Assembly (NCBI GenBank): GCA_964605665.1
Contig: CAZSDP010000018.1
Span: forward strand, 1 to 64,000
Direction of reading: 5' to 3'
Length of the DNA: 64,000 nucleotides
DNA from: CAZSDP01 sp964605665
GTDB taxonomy: Bacteria; Planctomycetota; UBA8108; UBA1146
The notes beneath the pieces were generated by a model, which saw only the letters and a list, made by a program, of their open reading frames with translations, did not search any database and had not been told where the DNA came from. How positions within the stretch are numbered: position 1 is the stretch's first letter; every line of letters begins with the position of its first letter. A program made the translations under genes and the position numbers. Shown in pieces: positions 44,131-53,371 of the stretch.

Positions 44131-44625
44131 TTATTTCACTCCGACCCGGGCGACCAGGCGGGTGACGTAGTACCGGCCGTTTTCATCCGGGGTCCTCTTC
44201 AGAAGGATTTCGGCTGATTCGGGCCCCTTGCTGAAGACCAGACGAGTTTCTCTTAGCTGATCCGTCTTTTCATAGCTCCACCCGTGGCGGGGCATTTGAT
44301 CTCGGTACCAGCTCTCAAGTTCTGCAATCGGCCGATCTCCCCAGTACACCATTTCCATCGAGCGCATCGGAATCCGCGCTTCTTCGAACTTCCGATAAGC
44401 CCATGAAGTCCGGTCATCGAACTCAAAGTGTTGTGGTACCGGGATGTCATCCGGTTGGTAATTCTCGACCACTTCGATCGAGGGGGCGGGGGGGCCGGTT
44501 CCTGCACAACTAGCAGTTCCCAGGAGAACGCCCGTTGCGATCAGGACTAGGAACGTCCCTCTCAGCCCAGCAAAAGGAAACCAACCACGACAGTCACAGC
44601 TTCCACGATCTCGACGATTCTTCAT
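44131..44625 (-). CDS. Small putative lipoprotein
   Basis: The 164-residue protein has a signal sequence (FLVLIATGVLLGTASC) with a lipobox-like TASC, so Cys is probably lipidated. The mature part is a compact mixed fold ('VPQHFEFDDRTSWAYRKFEE...MVYWGDRPIAELESWYRDQM', ending in a beta sheet). Similar small lipoproteins occur in Planctomycetota next to housekeeping genes, but I recall no family. ATG 44625 follows GGGGGATAAA; the longer frame to 44955 is Arg-rich and overlaps the divergent gene. First gene of the rluD operon. Confidence 0.72.
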   Translation of the reverse strand: MKNRRDRGSCDCRGWFPFAGLRGTFLVLIATGVLLGTASCAGTGPPAPSIEVVENYQPDDIPVPQHFEFDDRTSWAYRKFEEARIPMRSMEMVYWGDRPIAELESWYRDQMPRHGWSYEKTDQLRETRLVFSKGPESAEILLKRTPDENGRYYVTRLVARVGVK

Positions 44626-44946
44626 TTTATCCCCCGCAATCCACCGCAGGTCTCCTCTTGAGGGGGCCCGCGTTCTCCTGCAATCCCGTTGTTCTCCACG
44701 GTGCTCTTGTCGATCGGACGAGAGTACGTTTCGATAGCATGCCTGATGCGTCCTGGGCATCCGAGCCCGCTTGGGCGGTCGGCTTCGCTCCACTCCTCTT
44801 CGAGGAGATCGGCTAAGCCTACCCGGATTCGCCTCACGGATCATGACGCAGGCACGCTCTGGTGTCCCTCCAGATCGCGCAAGCCCGCCATTAAAACCGG
44901 GTCCCCGGGTTCCGTCGAGTGGATTCCAGGGGTCGAAAGGGTCGGA
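44626..44946. other. Divergent promoter region
   Basis: These 321 bases separate the minus-strand lipoprotein from the plus-strand permease. No gene is supported. Possible promoters for both directions must lie here, but no clear -35/-10 pair was found. AACCGGG-TCC-CCGGGTT near 44895 is a small near-palindrome close to the permease start. Confidence 0.4.
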
Positions 44947-47571
44947 ATGCGACAAATCCTACAGATCGCTGCCAGGGAATGCCTCCGGCATCCGTGGAGA
45001 ACCGTGCTGGTTTGCCAGGGATTGCTGTGGGCGGTGGTGATGATCGTCCTTCCCGCCGCGGTCATCGAGGGGTCGCGTCGCCAGGCCCTCGACAGGTCTG
45101 AGGAGCTGGGAACAGATCTCTTGCAGCTGGAAGGGTCATCTCAGGGGAGGGGGAGTGGTGCTCTTCAGGAATCGGATCTGGAGCCCCTGGCGACTGCGAT
45201 CGAGCCATCTGGCCGTCTCTCCGCCCTGAGAGCTCGTCCCTTCGAAATTCGGCCTGCCGCAGAGCTGACTTCCGATTCCGATCGCTCATCCCCCCAGGCG
45301 GTGGGTTGGTTGATCGGATCGGATGCGAGCCTGCCGGAGCTTCGAGGGATGCAGATCCTCTCCGGGGAGTGGCCTGGAAGAGAAACGACCGAAGGTGGCT
45401 GTTTCCCAGTTGCGGTCGAAAAGAGATTCGCAGAACGATTCTTACCCGCGTCCCCCCTCGGGTCGCGAATGAGGCTGCGGAAACCGGTTGGACGTGGCTC
45501 CGCCCAGGCTCCCCAATTGGAGTTCTTGTCGACGAGCTCTCCGGCGATCGAGGCTCCTGCGATCACGGAGTTCGTGGTGGTGGGGGTGGTGGATCCCGAT
45601 CCCGTGGACGAGGAGAACACCGATCGCTTTGGGCTCGATCGCGGACGCTCAGTTTCTGACTTGGTTCACGAGTTGATGGAGACGGTGGGGATTTCGGTTC
45701 GACCGGTGCCGTATCTCCAGAGTGGTCAGGGGATCTTCGTGGACCGCTCTGTGGTCGAGGGAAGTCGAATCGATTGGATCTACCTTCGAGATGATCCACA
45801 GGCGATCTCCGAAACAGAAGACCGCATCGAGGCTTTGCTCGTCGAGCGTGGGCGCATTCCATTGATCTACTCAAATGCAGCGTGGTCGATTCTCAGCCGA
45901 CCGGAACTCGACGGGTACCTTGTTCTCCACCAAGTCTTCTTTTGGCTCGCGACCGGGATCGGCTTGGTGATGCTCGCGAATCTCTTGCTGCTCGCCGCTT
46001 CCCATCGGCGAAGAGAGATCGCATTGCGTCAGGCGGAGGGAGCCCGCCGATCGGACATCTTTGCGCAGTTCCTCGCCGAGGGGGTCATCCTGTCGATCGT
46101 GGGGATCGTCTTGGGCGTTTTGATCGGCATGGCGTTGGCCAGAATTCGAGTCGAGATCGATCCGAGTGCGGTTTTGGGTACGCGCTGGCCATGGAAAGTG
46201 ATCGCGCAAGGGTCGGCCATTCTACTGGTAGGAGCCTTGGTCGCTGCTTTGATCCCCGCCTGGCGCGCGACGCGGCATGCACCAGCGGAGTTGTTTCGAC
46301 GAAGTCAGGGAAGGGTGTCGGTGGGGCGTGGTCCACTTCTGCGTCACCCGGGGCGATCCGCACTTCTGATACTCACCTTCGCACTCGGTTTCGCCTCCGT
46401 GTTGGCCGGGGTCGCGACAATGGAGGGGGGGCGTCAGAACATTCGGAAGGATGCTCTCGCCCTCGGGGTGGACGTGATCGCGTGTCTCAATCCGGTGTCG
46501 GTGGGGCCGATCCAGTTGCTGCTAAAGAGTGGGGCTGGTGCGAGACGGATCGATGAATCGGTCATTGAAGAGCTGGCTGTCGAGCTCGACGGGGAGGTGA
46601 GAGCGACACTTCCATTCCGGATGGAACTCGCGCGCCTCTATCTCGGAGAGAGATCGAGCACCAGTTCACTACTGGTGACGACTCCGGAGTTCGAAGGCGT
46701 TCTCAAAGCTGGTTTGATCAGTGGGAGATTCTTCAACCATGAGGACTTGAAGCCGCGAGAGACGGGGGAGCCGACTCCTGTGGTTCTCGATGAGGCGCTC
46801 GCGCGCGATTTCGACGCTCAAGATCCCAGTTCTCTCGTCGGCGCAGAACTCAGGCTCTTTCGCGACGGGAAACTCGGTTCAGCGAAAGTGATCGGCGTCT
46901 TCAAGGATCCGATCTCTCTACGAAAGCACCTCGATGCGTTCGATAGTCAAGCGAGCGCGCGCTCTTTGACTTCACGTCGACTCGAGTTCAAGAATGTTTA
47001 TCTCCCGTGGCAGAAGGGACTCGATCAGCCGAGTGGAGTGGTGGTTCAGCTCTATGAACCCGGTGATGCTGACGTTCTTGCACCCCGCATCAAACAGTTC
47101 TTCGCTGATCGAGAGATGGAACCGTACCTCCATGTGCAGCAGCGCTGGGTCGAGTTCATCCTCGAAATGGTGGATCGGTTTAGCTCGCTCAGCTACTACG
47201 TTTGGGCAGTCAATTTGCTAATGGTCGTGATACTGACGGCGACGATTTCGTTGTTGTCGGTTTCAGATCGGTTCCCCGAGGTAGCATTGCGCAGAGCGGA
47301 AGGGGCGACTCGCTGGCAAGTCGTCCGGCCTCTCTTCGTTGAGGCGACGCTTCTGGCGCTGTTGGCGATGCCATTGGGGCTGGGGATCGGCTTTCTGATC
47401 CTCGAGTTCGGAGTGGAGCCGATCCTCGATTGGTCACCGTACCTGCCACCACTTGCGGTGTGGGGGACTCCAGGGTTGGTGATTCTTGCCGCTTGGCTTG
47501 CTCATGGAATTCCCGCTCGTCGAATTGCCAAGCTCGATCCTGCGCGCGTCTTGTCGCACAGTGATCATTAG
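44947..47571 (+). CDS. ABC transporter permease, double FtsX/MacB type
   Basis: The 874-residue protein is a fusion of two FtsX-like halves. Half one has helix 1 (LLWAVVMIVLPAAV), a periplasmic domain of about 320 residues and helices near 330-450 (SHRRREIALRQAEGARRSDI). Half two repeats this (LLILTFALGFASVLAGVA, then LLMVVILTATISLL, ALRRAEGATRWQV). The 'EGA.R' coupling loops face the ATPase. Such permeases move lipoproteins, peptides or antibiotics outward by mechanotransmission. Several in-frame starts exist upstream; ATG 44947 with AAAGGGTCGGA and a standard N-terminus is chosen. The ATPase follows after 62 bp. Confidence 0.9.
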   Translation: MRQILQIAARECLRHPWRTVLVCQGLLWAVVMIVLPAAVIEGSRRQALDRSEELGTDLLQLEGSSQGRGSGALQESDLEPLATAIEPSGRLSALRARPFEIRPAAELTSDSDRSSPQAVGWLIGSDASLPELRGMQILSGEWPGRETTEGGCFPVAVEKRFAERFLPASPLGSRMRLRKPVGRGSAQAPQLEFLSTSSPAIEAPAITEFVVVGVVDPDPVDEENTDRFGLDRGRSVSDLVHELMETVGISVRPVPYLQSGQGIFVDRSVVEGSRIDWIYLRDDPQAISETEDRIEALLVERGRIPLIYSNAAWSILSRPELDGYLVLHQVFFWLATGIGLVMLANLLLLAASHRRREIALRQAEGARRSDIFAQFLAEGVILSIVGIVLGVLIGMALARIRVEIDPSAVLGTRWPWKVIAQGSAILLVGALVAALIPAWRATRHAPAELFRRSQGRVSVGRGPLLRHPGRSALLILTFALGFASVLAGVATMEGGRQNIRKDALALGVDVIACLNPVSVGPIQLLLKSGAGARRIDESVIEELAVELDGEVRATLPFRMELARLYLGERSSTSSLLVTTPEFEGVLKAGLISGRFFNHEDLKPRETGEPTPVVLDEALARDFDAQDPSSLVGAELRLFRDGKLGSAKVIGVFKDPISLRKHLDAFDSQASARSLTSRRLEFKNVYLPWQKGLDQPSGVVVQLYEPGDADVLAPRIKQFFADREMEPYLHVQQRWVEFILEMVDRFSSLSYYVWAVNLLMVVILTATISLLSVSDRFPEVALRRAEGATRWQVVRPLFVEATLLALLAMPLGLGIGFLILEFGVEPILDWSPYLPPLAVWGTPGLVILAAWLAHGIPARRIAKLDPARVLSHSDH

Positions 47572-47633
47572 CGCTGCGCGTTCAGCGGTTCCTAAGACTG
47601 ACTGCGATAAAGTAAGAAACCGAGGTGCCTGGG

Positions 47634-48383
47634 ATGACAGAGTCCCAAAATTCTGCAGGTTCCACCGAGAGAGTCGGGATGTCTGGTGATCAAGACTCTC
47701 CAGATCCAAGAGCGCCTAACGTTGTTGCGCTGTCCGCGCTGACTCGAAGCTTCGGCGAAGGCGCTGGAGCGGTCACAGCGGTGGACTCCATCGACTTTCA
47801 ATTGGATCGGGGCGAGTTCGTAGCAATTTGTGGAGAGTCTGGTTCCGGAAAGTCCACGCTTCTGCAAATCATTGGCTGTCTCGATCGACCCACTTCCGGG
47901 GAGTATCTTCTTGACGGCCGTCCCGTCGACCAATTGACCGATCGAGAACTTGCGAAGGTTCGAAATTCCAAAATTGGATTTGTCTTTCAGTCGTTCCATC
48001 TTCTCAACGACAGAACCGCACTCGAGAATGTCCGTCTTCCACTCGAGTATCGAAGGTCCGAAATCGAGGAACCGAAAGACCCAAAGGCGATGTTGGAGAG
48101 AGTCGGCCTGGGAGATCGCATTGATCACCGACCGCCGCAGCTCTCCGGTGGTGAGCAGCAGAGGGTTGCGATCGCTCGCGCTCTGGTCAAGCGACCGTCG
48201 ATGTTGCTGTGCGATGAACCGACCGGAAATCTCGATAGTCGAAATGGGCGGGAAATTCTGCAGCTTCTCGAGGAGCTCAGAGTCGAAGAGGGAGTGAGCC
48301 TTCTACTCGTTACGCACTCTGATCTTGTTGCCGAGCGTGCAGATCGCCGATTGACGATGCACGATGGAAGGTGGGTCGAGTGA
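47634..48383 (+). CDS. ABC transporter ATP-binding protein (LolD/MacB type)
   Basis: The 249-residue ATPase has Walker A GESGSGKS, Q-loop FQSFHLL, signature LSGGEQQRVAIARAL, Walker B LLCDEPTGNLDS and H-loop LLVTHSD. These are typical of the LolD/MacB/FtsE group that drives FtsX-like permeases, so it should power the 44947 permease. The ATG at 47634 follows GAGG by 8 bases (GTG 47625 is an alternative). The stop overlaps the next gene's ATG as TGATG. Confidence 0.93.
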   Translation: MTESQNSAGSTERVGMSGDQDSPDPRAPNVVALSALTRSFGEGAGAVTAVDSIDFQLDRGEFVAICGESGSGKSTLLQIIGCLDRPTSGEYLLDGRPVDQLTDRELAKVRNSKIGFVFQSFHLLNDRTALENVRLPLEYRRSEIEEPKDPKAMLERVGLGDRIDHRPPQLSGGEQQRVAIARALVKRPSMLLCDEPTGNLDSRNGREILQLLEELRVEEGVSLLLVTHSDLVAERADRRLTMHDGRWVE

Positions 48384-49441
48384 TGACGGACCATCCCAAA
48401 GAAGTGAATTCTCGGCGCTCGGGGACGATGATCCGTTCGGTTGGCTATTCGATCGTTTTGCTGTCAGCGGCGATTCTCTTCGGCGTCTGGTGGGGGGTTA
48501 AGCAGGGTCCGGAGGTGGTTGTTTACACATCTCTAGACCCCGTTTTTAGCCGGACGATTCTCGCGGACTTCGAAAAAGAGACCGGCATTGTCGCTCGTCC
48601 GGTTTTCGACACTGAGGCGACCAAAACCACGGGCCTGATCGAACGTCTGAGGCGAGAGCGGAATCGTCCTCTCTGTGATGTTCTTTGGAGCAACGAACCG
48701 TTGCGGACAATTCGACTCGCGAATGAAGGACTGTTCGCACCTCATGCCTCGATCTCGGGAGAGGCAATCCCAGAAAACTTCCGTGATGCAACATATCGCT
48801 GGACTGGCTTCGCGGCTCGGGCTCGAGTTGCGGCATTCGATCCGAAGAGGCTCGATCCTTCGGAAGCACCTGGGACTTTGGAAGAGTTACTCGATCCGAA
48901 GTTCCGAGGCGAAGTCGCTATTGCTGATCCACGATTTGGAACAACGGGGAGCCATTGCGCAGCTTTACTCGCATGGTGGGGAGAAGATCGTTACCGCGAT
49001 TGGCTCCGAGGGTTGGTCGAAAATGAAGTTCAAGTGGTTGCTGGTAACTCTACGAGCCGTGACCGCGTACTTTCCGGTGAGGCGCTCATCGGATTGACTG
49101 ATACGGACGATGTTGAAGTCGCACGTCGGGCAGGAGATTCGATCGACGAGAGTTTCTTTCCCGATGAGGGAACACTAGTGCTGCCGAACACGGTTGCGAT
49201 GGTCGCTGGGTCGTCCCACTCCGATTCGGCCATTGAGCTCATAGAGTACCTGCTCTCCCCAGAGTGCGAGGCGACCCTTGCAGCTTCGCCCTCGAGGCAG
49301 ATTCCATTGCGCGCGGAAGTTCCGATTCCGGTCGGAGGACTAAAGCTCGAAGAGGTGAAGCAGATGCCGGTCACTTTGGAAGCTGCAGCGAGTGTACTAC
49401 CGCGCGCGATCGAAATCGCGGTTGAAGAGCTCGGCCTTTGA
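48383..49441 (+). CDS. Fbp/AfuA-type periplasmic substrate-binding protein
   Basis: The 352-residue protein has a membrane anchor (VGYSIVLLSAAILFGVWWGV, near residues 21-40), then an extracellular solute-binding fold: EVVVYTSLDPVFSRTILADF, EKETGIVARPVF, LCDVLWSNEP, PNTVAMVAGSSHSDSA. This resembles COG1840 iron(III) or 2-aminoethylphosphonate binding proteins. The ligand tyrosines of FbpA are not clearly conserved, so iron is only a guess. The ATG overlaps the LolD-type stop as TGATG, joining this importer to the exporter genes. Permease and ATPase follow. Confidence 0.82.
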   Translation: MTDHPKEVNSRRSGTMIRSVGYSIVLLSAAILFGVWWGVKQGPEVVVYTSLDPVFSRTILADFEKETGIVARPVFDTEATKTTGLIERLRRERNRPLCDVLWSNEPLRTIRLANEGLFAPHASISGEAIPENFRDATYRWTGFAARARVAAFDPKRLDPSEAPGTLEELLDPKFRGEVAIADPRFGTTGSHCAALLAWWGEDRYRDWLRGLVENEVQVVAGNSTSRDRVLSGEALIGLTDTDDVEVARRAGDSIDESFFPDEGTLVLPNTVAMVAGSSHSDSAIELIEYLLSPECEATLAASPSRQIPLRAEVPIPVGGLKLEEVKQMPVTLEAAASVLPRAIEIAVEELGL

Positions 49442-49469
49442 CCGCGGATGGGAGGGGCCGATTGGTGAG

Positions 49470-50984
49470 ATGAGGCCGATGAAGAGTGAAGTTGATCGAG
49501 GAGCGCAGGCTCTCGTGCTCCTCATTTTGGCTCTCTTCTATCTTCCTGCCTTGCGGTGGCTTCTTCAGCCAGAAGATGCGCTTACCGGAATCGGCTGGGA
49601 AGGTGCGCGTCAGGTTCTCTGGAATAGTCTGGCCGTCGCAGGTGGCGGAGCGCTGCTCGCTACCTTCCTCGGTTTGGTTCTGGGGGTGATGGTCTCGGCC
49701 TACCGTGTTCCATTCCGGGGATTCCTCTTCGCCTTATGGCTCGCTCCGCTTTTGCTTCCGACAGTGGTATTGACCACGGGAGCTCAGTCTTGGCTTGCGG
49801 ATGGCCCTTTCGTCACTCTGGTGCGTGGATTACCCGGGGCCGTGTTCCTCTCTACTTTTCAGATGTATCCCTTGGTGTTTTGGGGGGTGGCGCGTGCATT
49901 GGGTGCGTTGCCTCGACATGAGCTCGCTTCGATGCGTCAGTTGCTTCCGCCTCACTCAGTGTCTCGCGTCCTCGCCAGGAGAATGTTTCCGATCGCGCTG
50001 CGGCTGGGCACGCTGGTGTTTCTGTTGCTGTTGCCTCGATTGGAAATTCCTGCGTATACCGGAGTCGAGACTCTTGGACGAAGAACGCTGGCAGCATTTA
50101 CTGCCTCGGGCAGCGACCTGGAAGGTTGGCTGTGGTGTGCATGCTGTCTGCTGATCGCGTTGCCGGTTCTACCCTTTGCTTGTGCTCCGCTCGCAAGAGG
50201 AGCCGCTCCCTTCGACTTAGGCCGTCGCGATCGCTGGGCCCCCCGTTCGAGGCTCGTGACATCGGTAGCTTTGGGATTGGCGGTGATCCCCCTCTTTCTG
50301 TTTTTCGGTCTGATCGCTGACGCTGGTGGCGATGCGGTCGCGGGAGGGGCGGAAGCTTCTCGCTGGATTGGAGCCCTGGGAAGAGAGCTTCTTCGGGTGA
50401 TTCCGTTGGGGCTTCTAATGGCATTTGTTGGCTGGAGGATTGCGATAGGAACCTCGACCTGGACCATCGCATTCGCATCTGTTCCTCTCTTTATTCCGGG
50501 CTGCATGCCAGCATTGATTTGGTTAGAAGGCCTTGCGCCGCTGCTTCCTCTGGAGCTCGGAAAGACCGAGTTGCCTCTCAATCTCGCGCAGGCGACCCGA
50601 TTTCTTGCAGTCTCGATCATCCTCGGTCGATTGTGTGATCGAGCGATTCCGCAGGCAGAACGATCCGCTGCGATGTTGCTTCCCCCGGCAACTCGCCGAA
50701 AGTCAGTGCTGTTACCGAGAGCGCTGAGCACGCTTGCCATGAGTTCGACGCTGTTGACTCTTTGGTTCCTTGGTGAGGTGGAGAGTGCAGCGCAAGTGGT
50801 TCCGCCGGGGCGCTTACTCCCAGGAGTAGAACTGCATCAGCTCTTGCACTATCGCTACGACGTTCAAGCTGCGCGCCTATCGCTAGTACTGGGCGTCGTC
50901 TCCGGTATTGCAGTGGTGGTCGTTGGATTTTTCGGGCGGTCTTTGGAGCAAGCGCAACTCAAGGGACTGGAGTCTGGATCATGA
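49470..50984 (+). CDS. Two-module ABC importer permease (FbpB/ThiP type)
   Basis: The 504-residue membrane protein has about 12 helices in two halves, with the importer-type EAA-like loops ('HELASMRQLLPPHSVSRVLARRMFP' and 'QAERSAAMLLPPATRRKSVLL'). This is the organisation of FbpB, ThiP or CysT/W fusions. It would pass the ligand captured by the 48383 protein. ATG 49470 is chosen; ATG 49479 is possible. GGGAGGGG lies somewhat far upstream. The stop overlaps the ATPase start (ATGA). Confidence 0.88.
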   Translation: MRPMKSEVDRGAQALVLLILALFYLPALRWLLQPEDALTGIGWEGARQVLWNSLAVAGGGALLATFLGLVLGVMVSAYRVPFRGFLFALWLAPLLLPTVVLTTGAQSWLADGPFVTLVRGLPGAVFLSTFQMYPLVFWGVARALGALPRHELASMRQLLPPHSVSRVLARRMFPIALRLGTLVFLLLLPRLEIPAYTGVETLGRRTLAAFTASGSDLEGWLWCACCLLIALPVLPFACAPLARGAAPFDLGRRDRWAPRSRLVTSVALGLAVIPLFLFFGLIADAGGDAVAGGAEASRWIGALGRELLRVIPLGLLMAFVGWRIAIGTSTWTIAFASVPLFIPGCMPALIWLEGLAPLLPLELGKTELPLNLAQATRFLAVSIILGRLCDRAIPQAERSAAMLLPPATRRKSVLLPRALSTLAMSSTLLTLWFLGEVESAAQVVPPGRLLPGVELHQLLHYRYDVQAARLSLVLGVVSGIAVVVVGFFGRSLEQAQLKGLESGS

Positions 50985-51580
50985 ACTCGCCACTGATTGT
51001 CGAGGCGTTGGAGACGCAACGAGGGGCATTTCGAGGTGGCCCCTATTCTTTCCAGCTAACGGCGGGAGACTTGCGAGTGCTCCTCGGTGCAAATGGTTCT
51101 GGCAAGAGCACTCTACTGGAGACCCTCGCTGGGCTGTGTACCCCAAAGTCTGGAGGCGTTCGTTATGGAGACCAGGCTTGGCAAAAGGACTCCGTGGGGA
51201 TCGCCCCTTATCAGAGATCGGTGGGGATTCTTCTTCAGGAGCTGGGACTGTGGCCGCATCTCACGATCGAAGCGCAGGTGCAGCTCGTGGCAAAGGTAGA
51301 GAAGAGCCAGATTTCCCAGTGGGCGAAGGAGCTCGAGCTCACCGAGTTGCTATCTCGTCGACCTGCCGAGTTATCGGGAGGAGAGGCGCAGAGAGCTGCT
51401 CTGCTTCGAACCTTGGCGGCAGATGCCGCGGTGTTACTTCTCGATGAGCCGGTGAGCGATCAGTTCGAGACAGCAGAGCAAGCGGTGTGCGACGTGGTGG
51501 AGAGTGAAGCGAAGAGAGGGAAGATCGTTTTGATCGCGACGCATCGCGATTGGCCTGGAGGAGAAGAGTTGCGGTGGTAA
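50981..51580 (+). CDS. Short ABC ATPase of the Fbp-like importer
   Basis: The 199-residue protein is shorter than most importer ATPases, which run to 240-350. It has Walker A GANGSGKS, Q-loop LLQELGLWP, signature LSGGEAQRAALLR, Walker B VLLLDEP and H-loop IATHRD. The D-loop reads 'VSDQF' rather than 'SALD'. The regulatory C-terminal domain of FbpC/PotA is missing. The ATG overlaps the permease stop (ATGA). It completes the import cassette that began at 48383. Confidence 0.88.
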   Translation: MNSPLIVEALETQRGAFRGGPYSFQLTAGDLRVLLGANGSGKSTLLETLAGLCTPKSGGVRYGDQAWQKDSVGIAPYQRSVGILLQELGLWPHLTIEAQVQLVAKVEKSQISQWAKELELTELLSRRPAELSGGEAQRAALLRTLAADAAVLLLDEPVSDQFETAEQAVCDVVESEAKRGKIVLIATHRDWPGGEELRW

Positions 51581-51673
51581 ACGTCAGATCCGAACTCTAG
51601 GCGCGGTAATCAGTTCCTGCGAAGTCACAGCCGTTTTAGATTTGTTTCATCGATCAACTGAGCTGACGGACCC

Positions 51674-51702
51674 TTGACTCGCTTCGTCGACCCTCCTAGC
51701 TT
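51674..51702 (+). promoter_or_regulatory. Candidate sigma-70 promoter of the dockerin-like gene
   Basis: TTGACT at 51674-51679 and TAGCTT at 51697-51702 have a 17-bp spacer. It lies 145 bp before the ATG at 51848, after the end of the transporter operon. The -10 is a partial match to TATAAT. Confidence 0.5.
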
Positions 51703-51847
51703 GCACCTAGGTTCTAGGGTGTGAAATCGACTCTCCACCGGGAGATCCGAGGGCGAACTGCCCGTATCCGCCTATTTGATTAACTCTGCTCGTGACGCAA
51801 TTCGACGTCGACGACAAGCATTTTCTGATCTTGAGGGGAGAACTCGT

Positions 51848-53200
51848 ATGCTCTGCCACTTTGCACGCTTTTTGCTCGGTCTCTTCGTCACCTGTTCAAT
51901 TTTCACTTCGATGACTTCTGCCCAGACCGCAGTGCTCTCGGTAGAGCCCATCTTCCAACCAAACCCGACTGTGCTCTTGCCGGGAGGACAGTTGAGTGCG
52001 CATGTGCTTCTCGACAACTCCGAGGCCGTTCAAGGTTGGTCTTACGGGATTTGTAGTGACCCTACGCTTCTCTTGATCGATGGCTTTGAAGATGGCGCTG
52101 CGACTCAAGTGGTCAACAACGGAGGCCCGCCCGACTTCAATGAGGTCTCGGCATTCCCGGAGGGTATTACCGTGGGAGTGGTCATCAGTTTCACCGGAGC
52201 TGCGACTCTGCCTGCTGGAGTCGATGCTGAGCTGCAAACGATCGATTACACCCTCGATCCTTCAGTGATGCAGCCAGCTGCTGGAGATCCAGACTTAGAG
52301 ACTGTGATCATCTCGTGCGATACCATCGGATTTCCTGCTGTTCAAACGGTGGTGGTTGCCAATGGGGCGAGTGTGACTCCGGCTCAAGAGGGAACGTTCG
52401 TTGTGATTCCCGCGGAAGCAGAGTGCGAACTCACCTGTATGGGCGGCGTCGACTTTGCTGAACTGGTTTGGAACGACTGCAATCCCGGTGGACCGGCTGA
52501 TTACTACCTGTTGTTTAGAGACGGCGATCAGATCGCTCTCTTCGATGACGCCACGCAGAGCTTCTCCGACCTAGGGCTTGCACCAGGAAGTTATCACTAT
52601 GAGTTGATCTCGGTGACCTTCCCGACCCCGACTTCTCCTCCACAGATTCTGCAAGGCTCCTGTGACGTCGATGTGATTCCGGTTTCGCTGACTGGGTTCT
52701 CTCCCGATCGAGGAACCTATCTTGGAGGGACTCCTATTACGGTGACGGGGACGGGATTTCTCGCAGCTAGCGATACCACGATCGAGATATGTGGCCAGAC
52801 TGCTCTCGACATCGTGGTGGTCGACGATTCGACGATTACTTGCACCACACCTGCAACTGACTTCATCGGATCAGTGAACGTCTCCGTTTCGAATTCGTTC
52901 GGAAACGACAGCAGTGGACCGTTCATCTATGGGTTCATCCGAGGGCAGATCACCGCCAACCTCACGATCGATCTGGAGGATCCGGTTTTTGCGCTCAATT
53001 GGATGTTCGGTGGAGGGCCTGCCCCCATCTGCCAAGACACCGTCGACGTGAATGCTGACGGTTTGCTCGACCTTGCGGATCCGATCTATCTGATCGAGTA
53101 CCTGTTCGCAGGAGGAATGGCACCCCCGGAGCCATTCAATTCTCCTGGAGTTGGTGATCCCACCAATTCGATCGAATGTCTTCCGATGCCTCCTTGTTGA
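51848..53200 (+). CDS. Secreted IPT/TIG-domain protein with dockerin-like C-terminus
   Basis: The 450-residue protein has a signal peptide (FLLGLFVTCSIFTSMTSAQ). A beta-sandwich domain (about 25-170, cohesin-like in strand pattern), a fibronectin-III-like segment and an IPT/TIG domain ('GFSPDRGTYLGGTPITVTGTG') follow. The C-terminus has 'GQITANLTIDLEDPVFALNW' and 'VDVNADGLLDLADPIYLIEY', two EF-hand/dockerin-like repeats with calcium-type Asp/Asn spacing. Such tails are common in Planctomycetota secreted proteins. They may act as a sorting or docking module, perhaps for the type II system. GAGGGGAGAA precedes the ATG. Confidence 0.85.
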   Translation: MLCHFARFLLGLFVTCSIFTSMTSAQTAVLSVEPIFQPNPTVLLPGGQLSAHVLLDNSEAVQGWSYGICSDPTLLLIDGFEDGAATQVVNNGGPPDFNEVSAFPEGITVGVVISFTGAATLPAGVDAELQTIDYTLDPSVMQPAAGDPDLETVIISCDTIGFPAVQTVVVANGASVTPAQEGTFVVIPAEAECELTCMGGVDFAELVWNDCNPGGPADYYLLFRDGDQIALFDDATQSFSDLGLAPGSYHYELISVTFPTPTSPPQILQGSCDVDVIPVSLTGFSPDRGTYLGGTPITVTGTGFLAASDTTIEICGQTALDIVVVDDSTITCTTPATDFIGSVNVSVSNSFGNDSSGPFIYGFIRGQITANLTIDLEDPVFALNWMFGGGPAPICQDTVDVNADGLLDLADPIYLIEYLFAGGMAPPEPFNSPGVGDPTNSIECLPMPPC

Positions 53201-53249
53201 TGTTCTGGAGAGATCGCCCATCTCCAAGGGGAGGGTGGAGAGGTTGCTG

Positions 53250-53295
53250 GTGCTCTCGGATGTGCTGCTTCGAGAGCACAAGGTTGCAGCCTTCT
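53250..53295. terminator. Hairpins between convergent genes
   Basis: GTGCTCTCG / CGAGAGCAC forms a perfect 9-bp stem with a 12-nt loop. AAGG-TTGCAG-CCTT follows at 53280-53293. The region lies between the convergent 51848 and 53372 genes. T runs are poor, so termination in either direction is inferred. Confidence 0.4.
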
Positions 53296-53371
53296 TGTGC
53301 TCTGAGTAGCACTAAGACCTGTCGTCCGACTTCAATGATGGGCTGTCTAGGATGATCGCGTGATCTGGGAA

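Noticed and set aside
49952..50740. Minus-strand frame across the importer permease
   Set aside because: The plus strand shows regular membrane helices; the antisense translation is Arg/Pro/Ala-rich with no motif.
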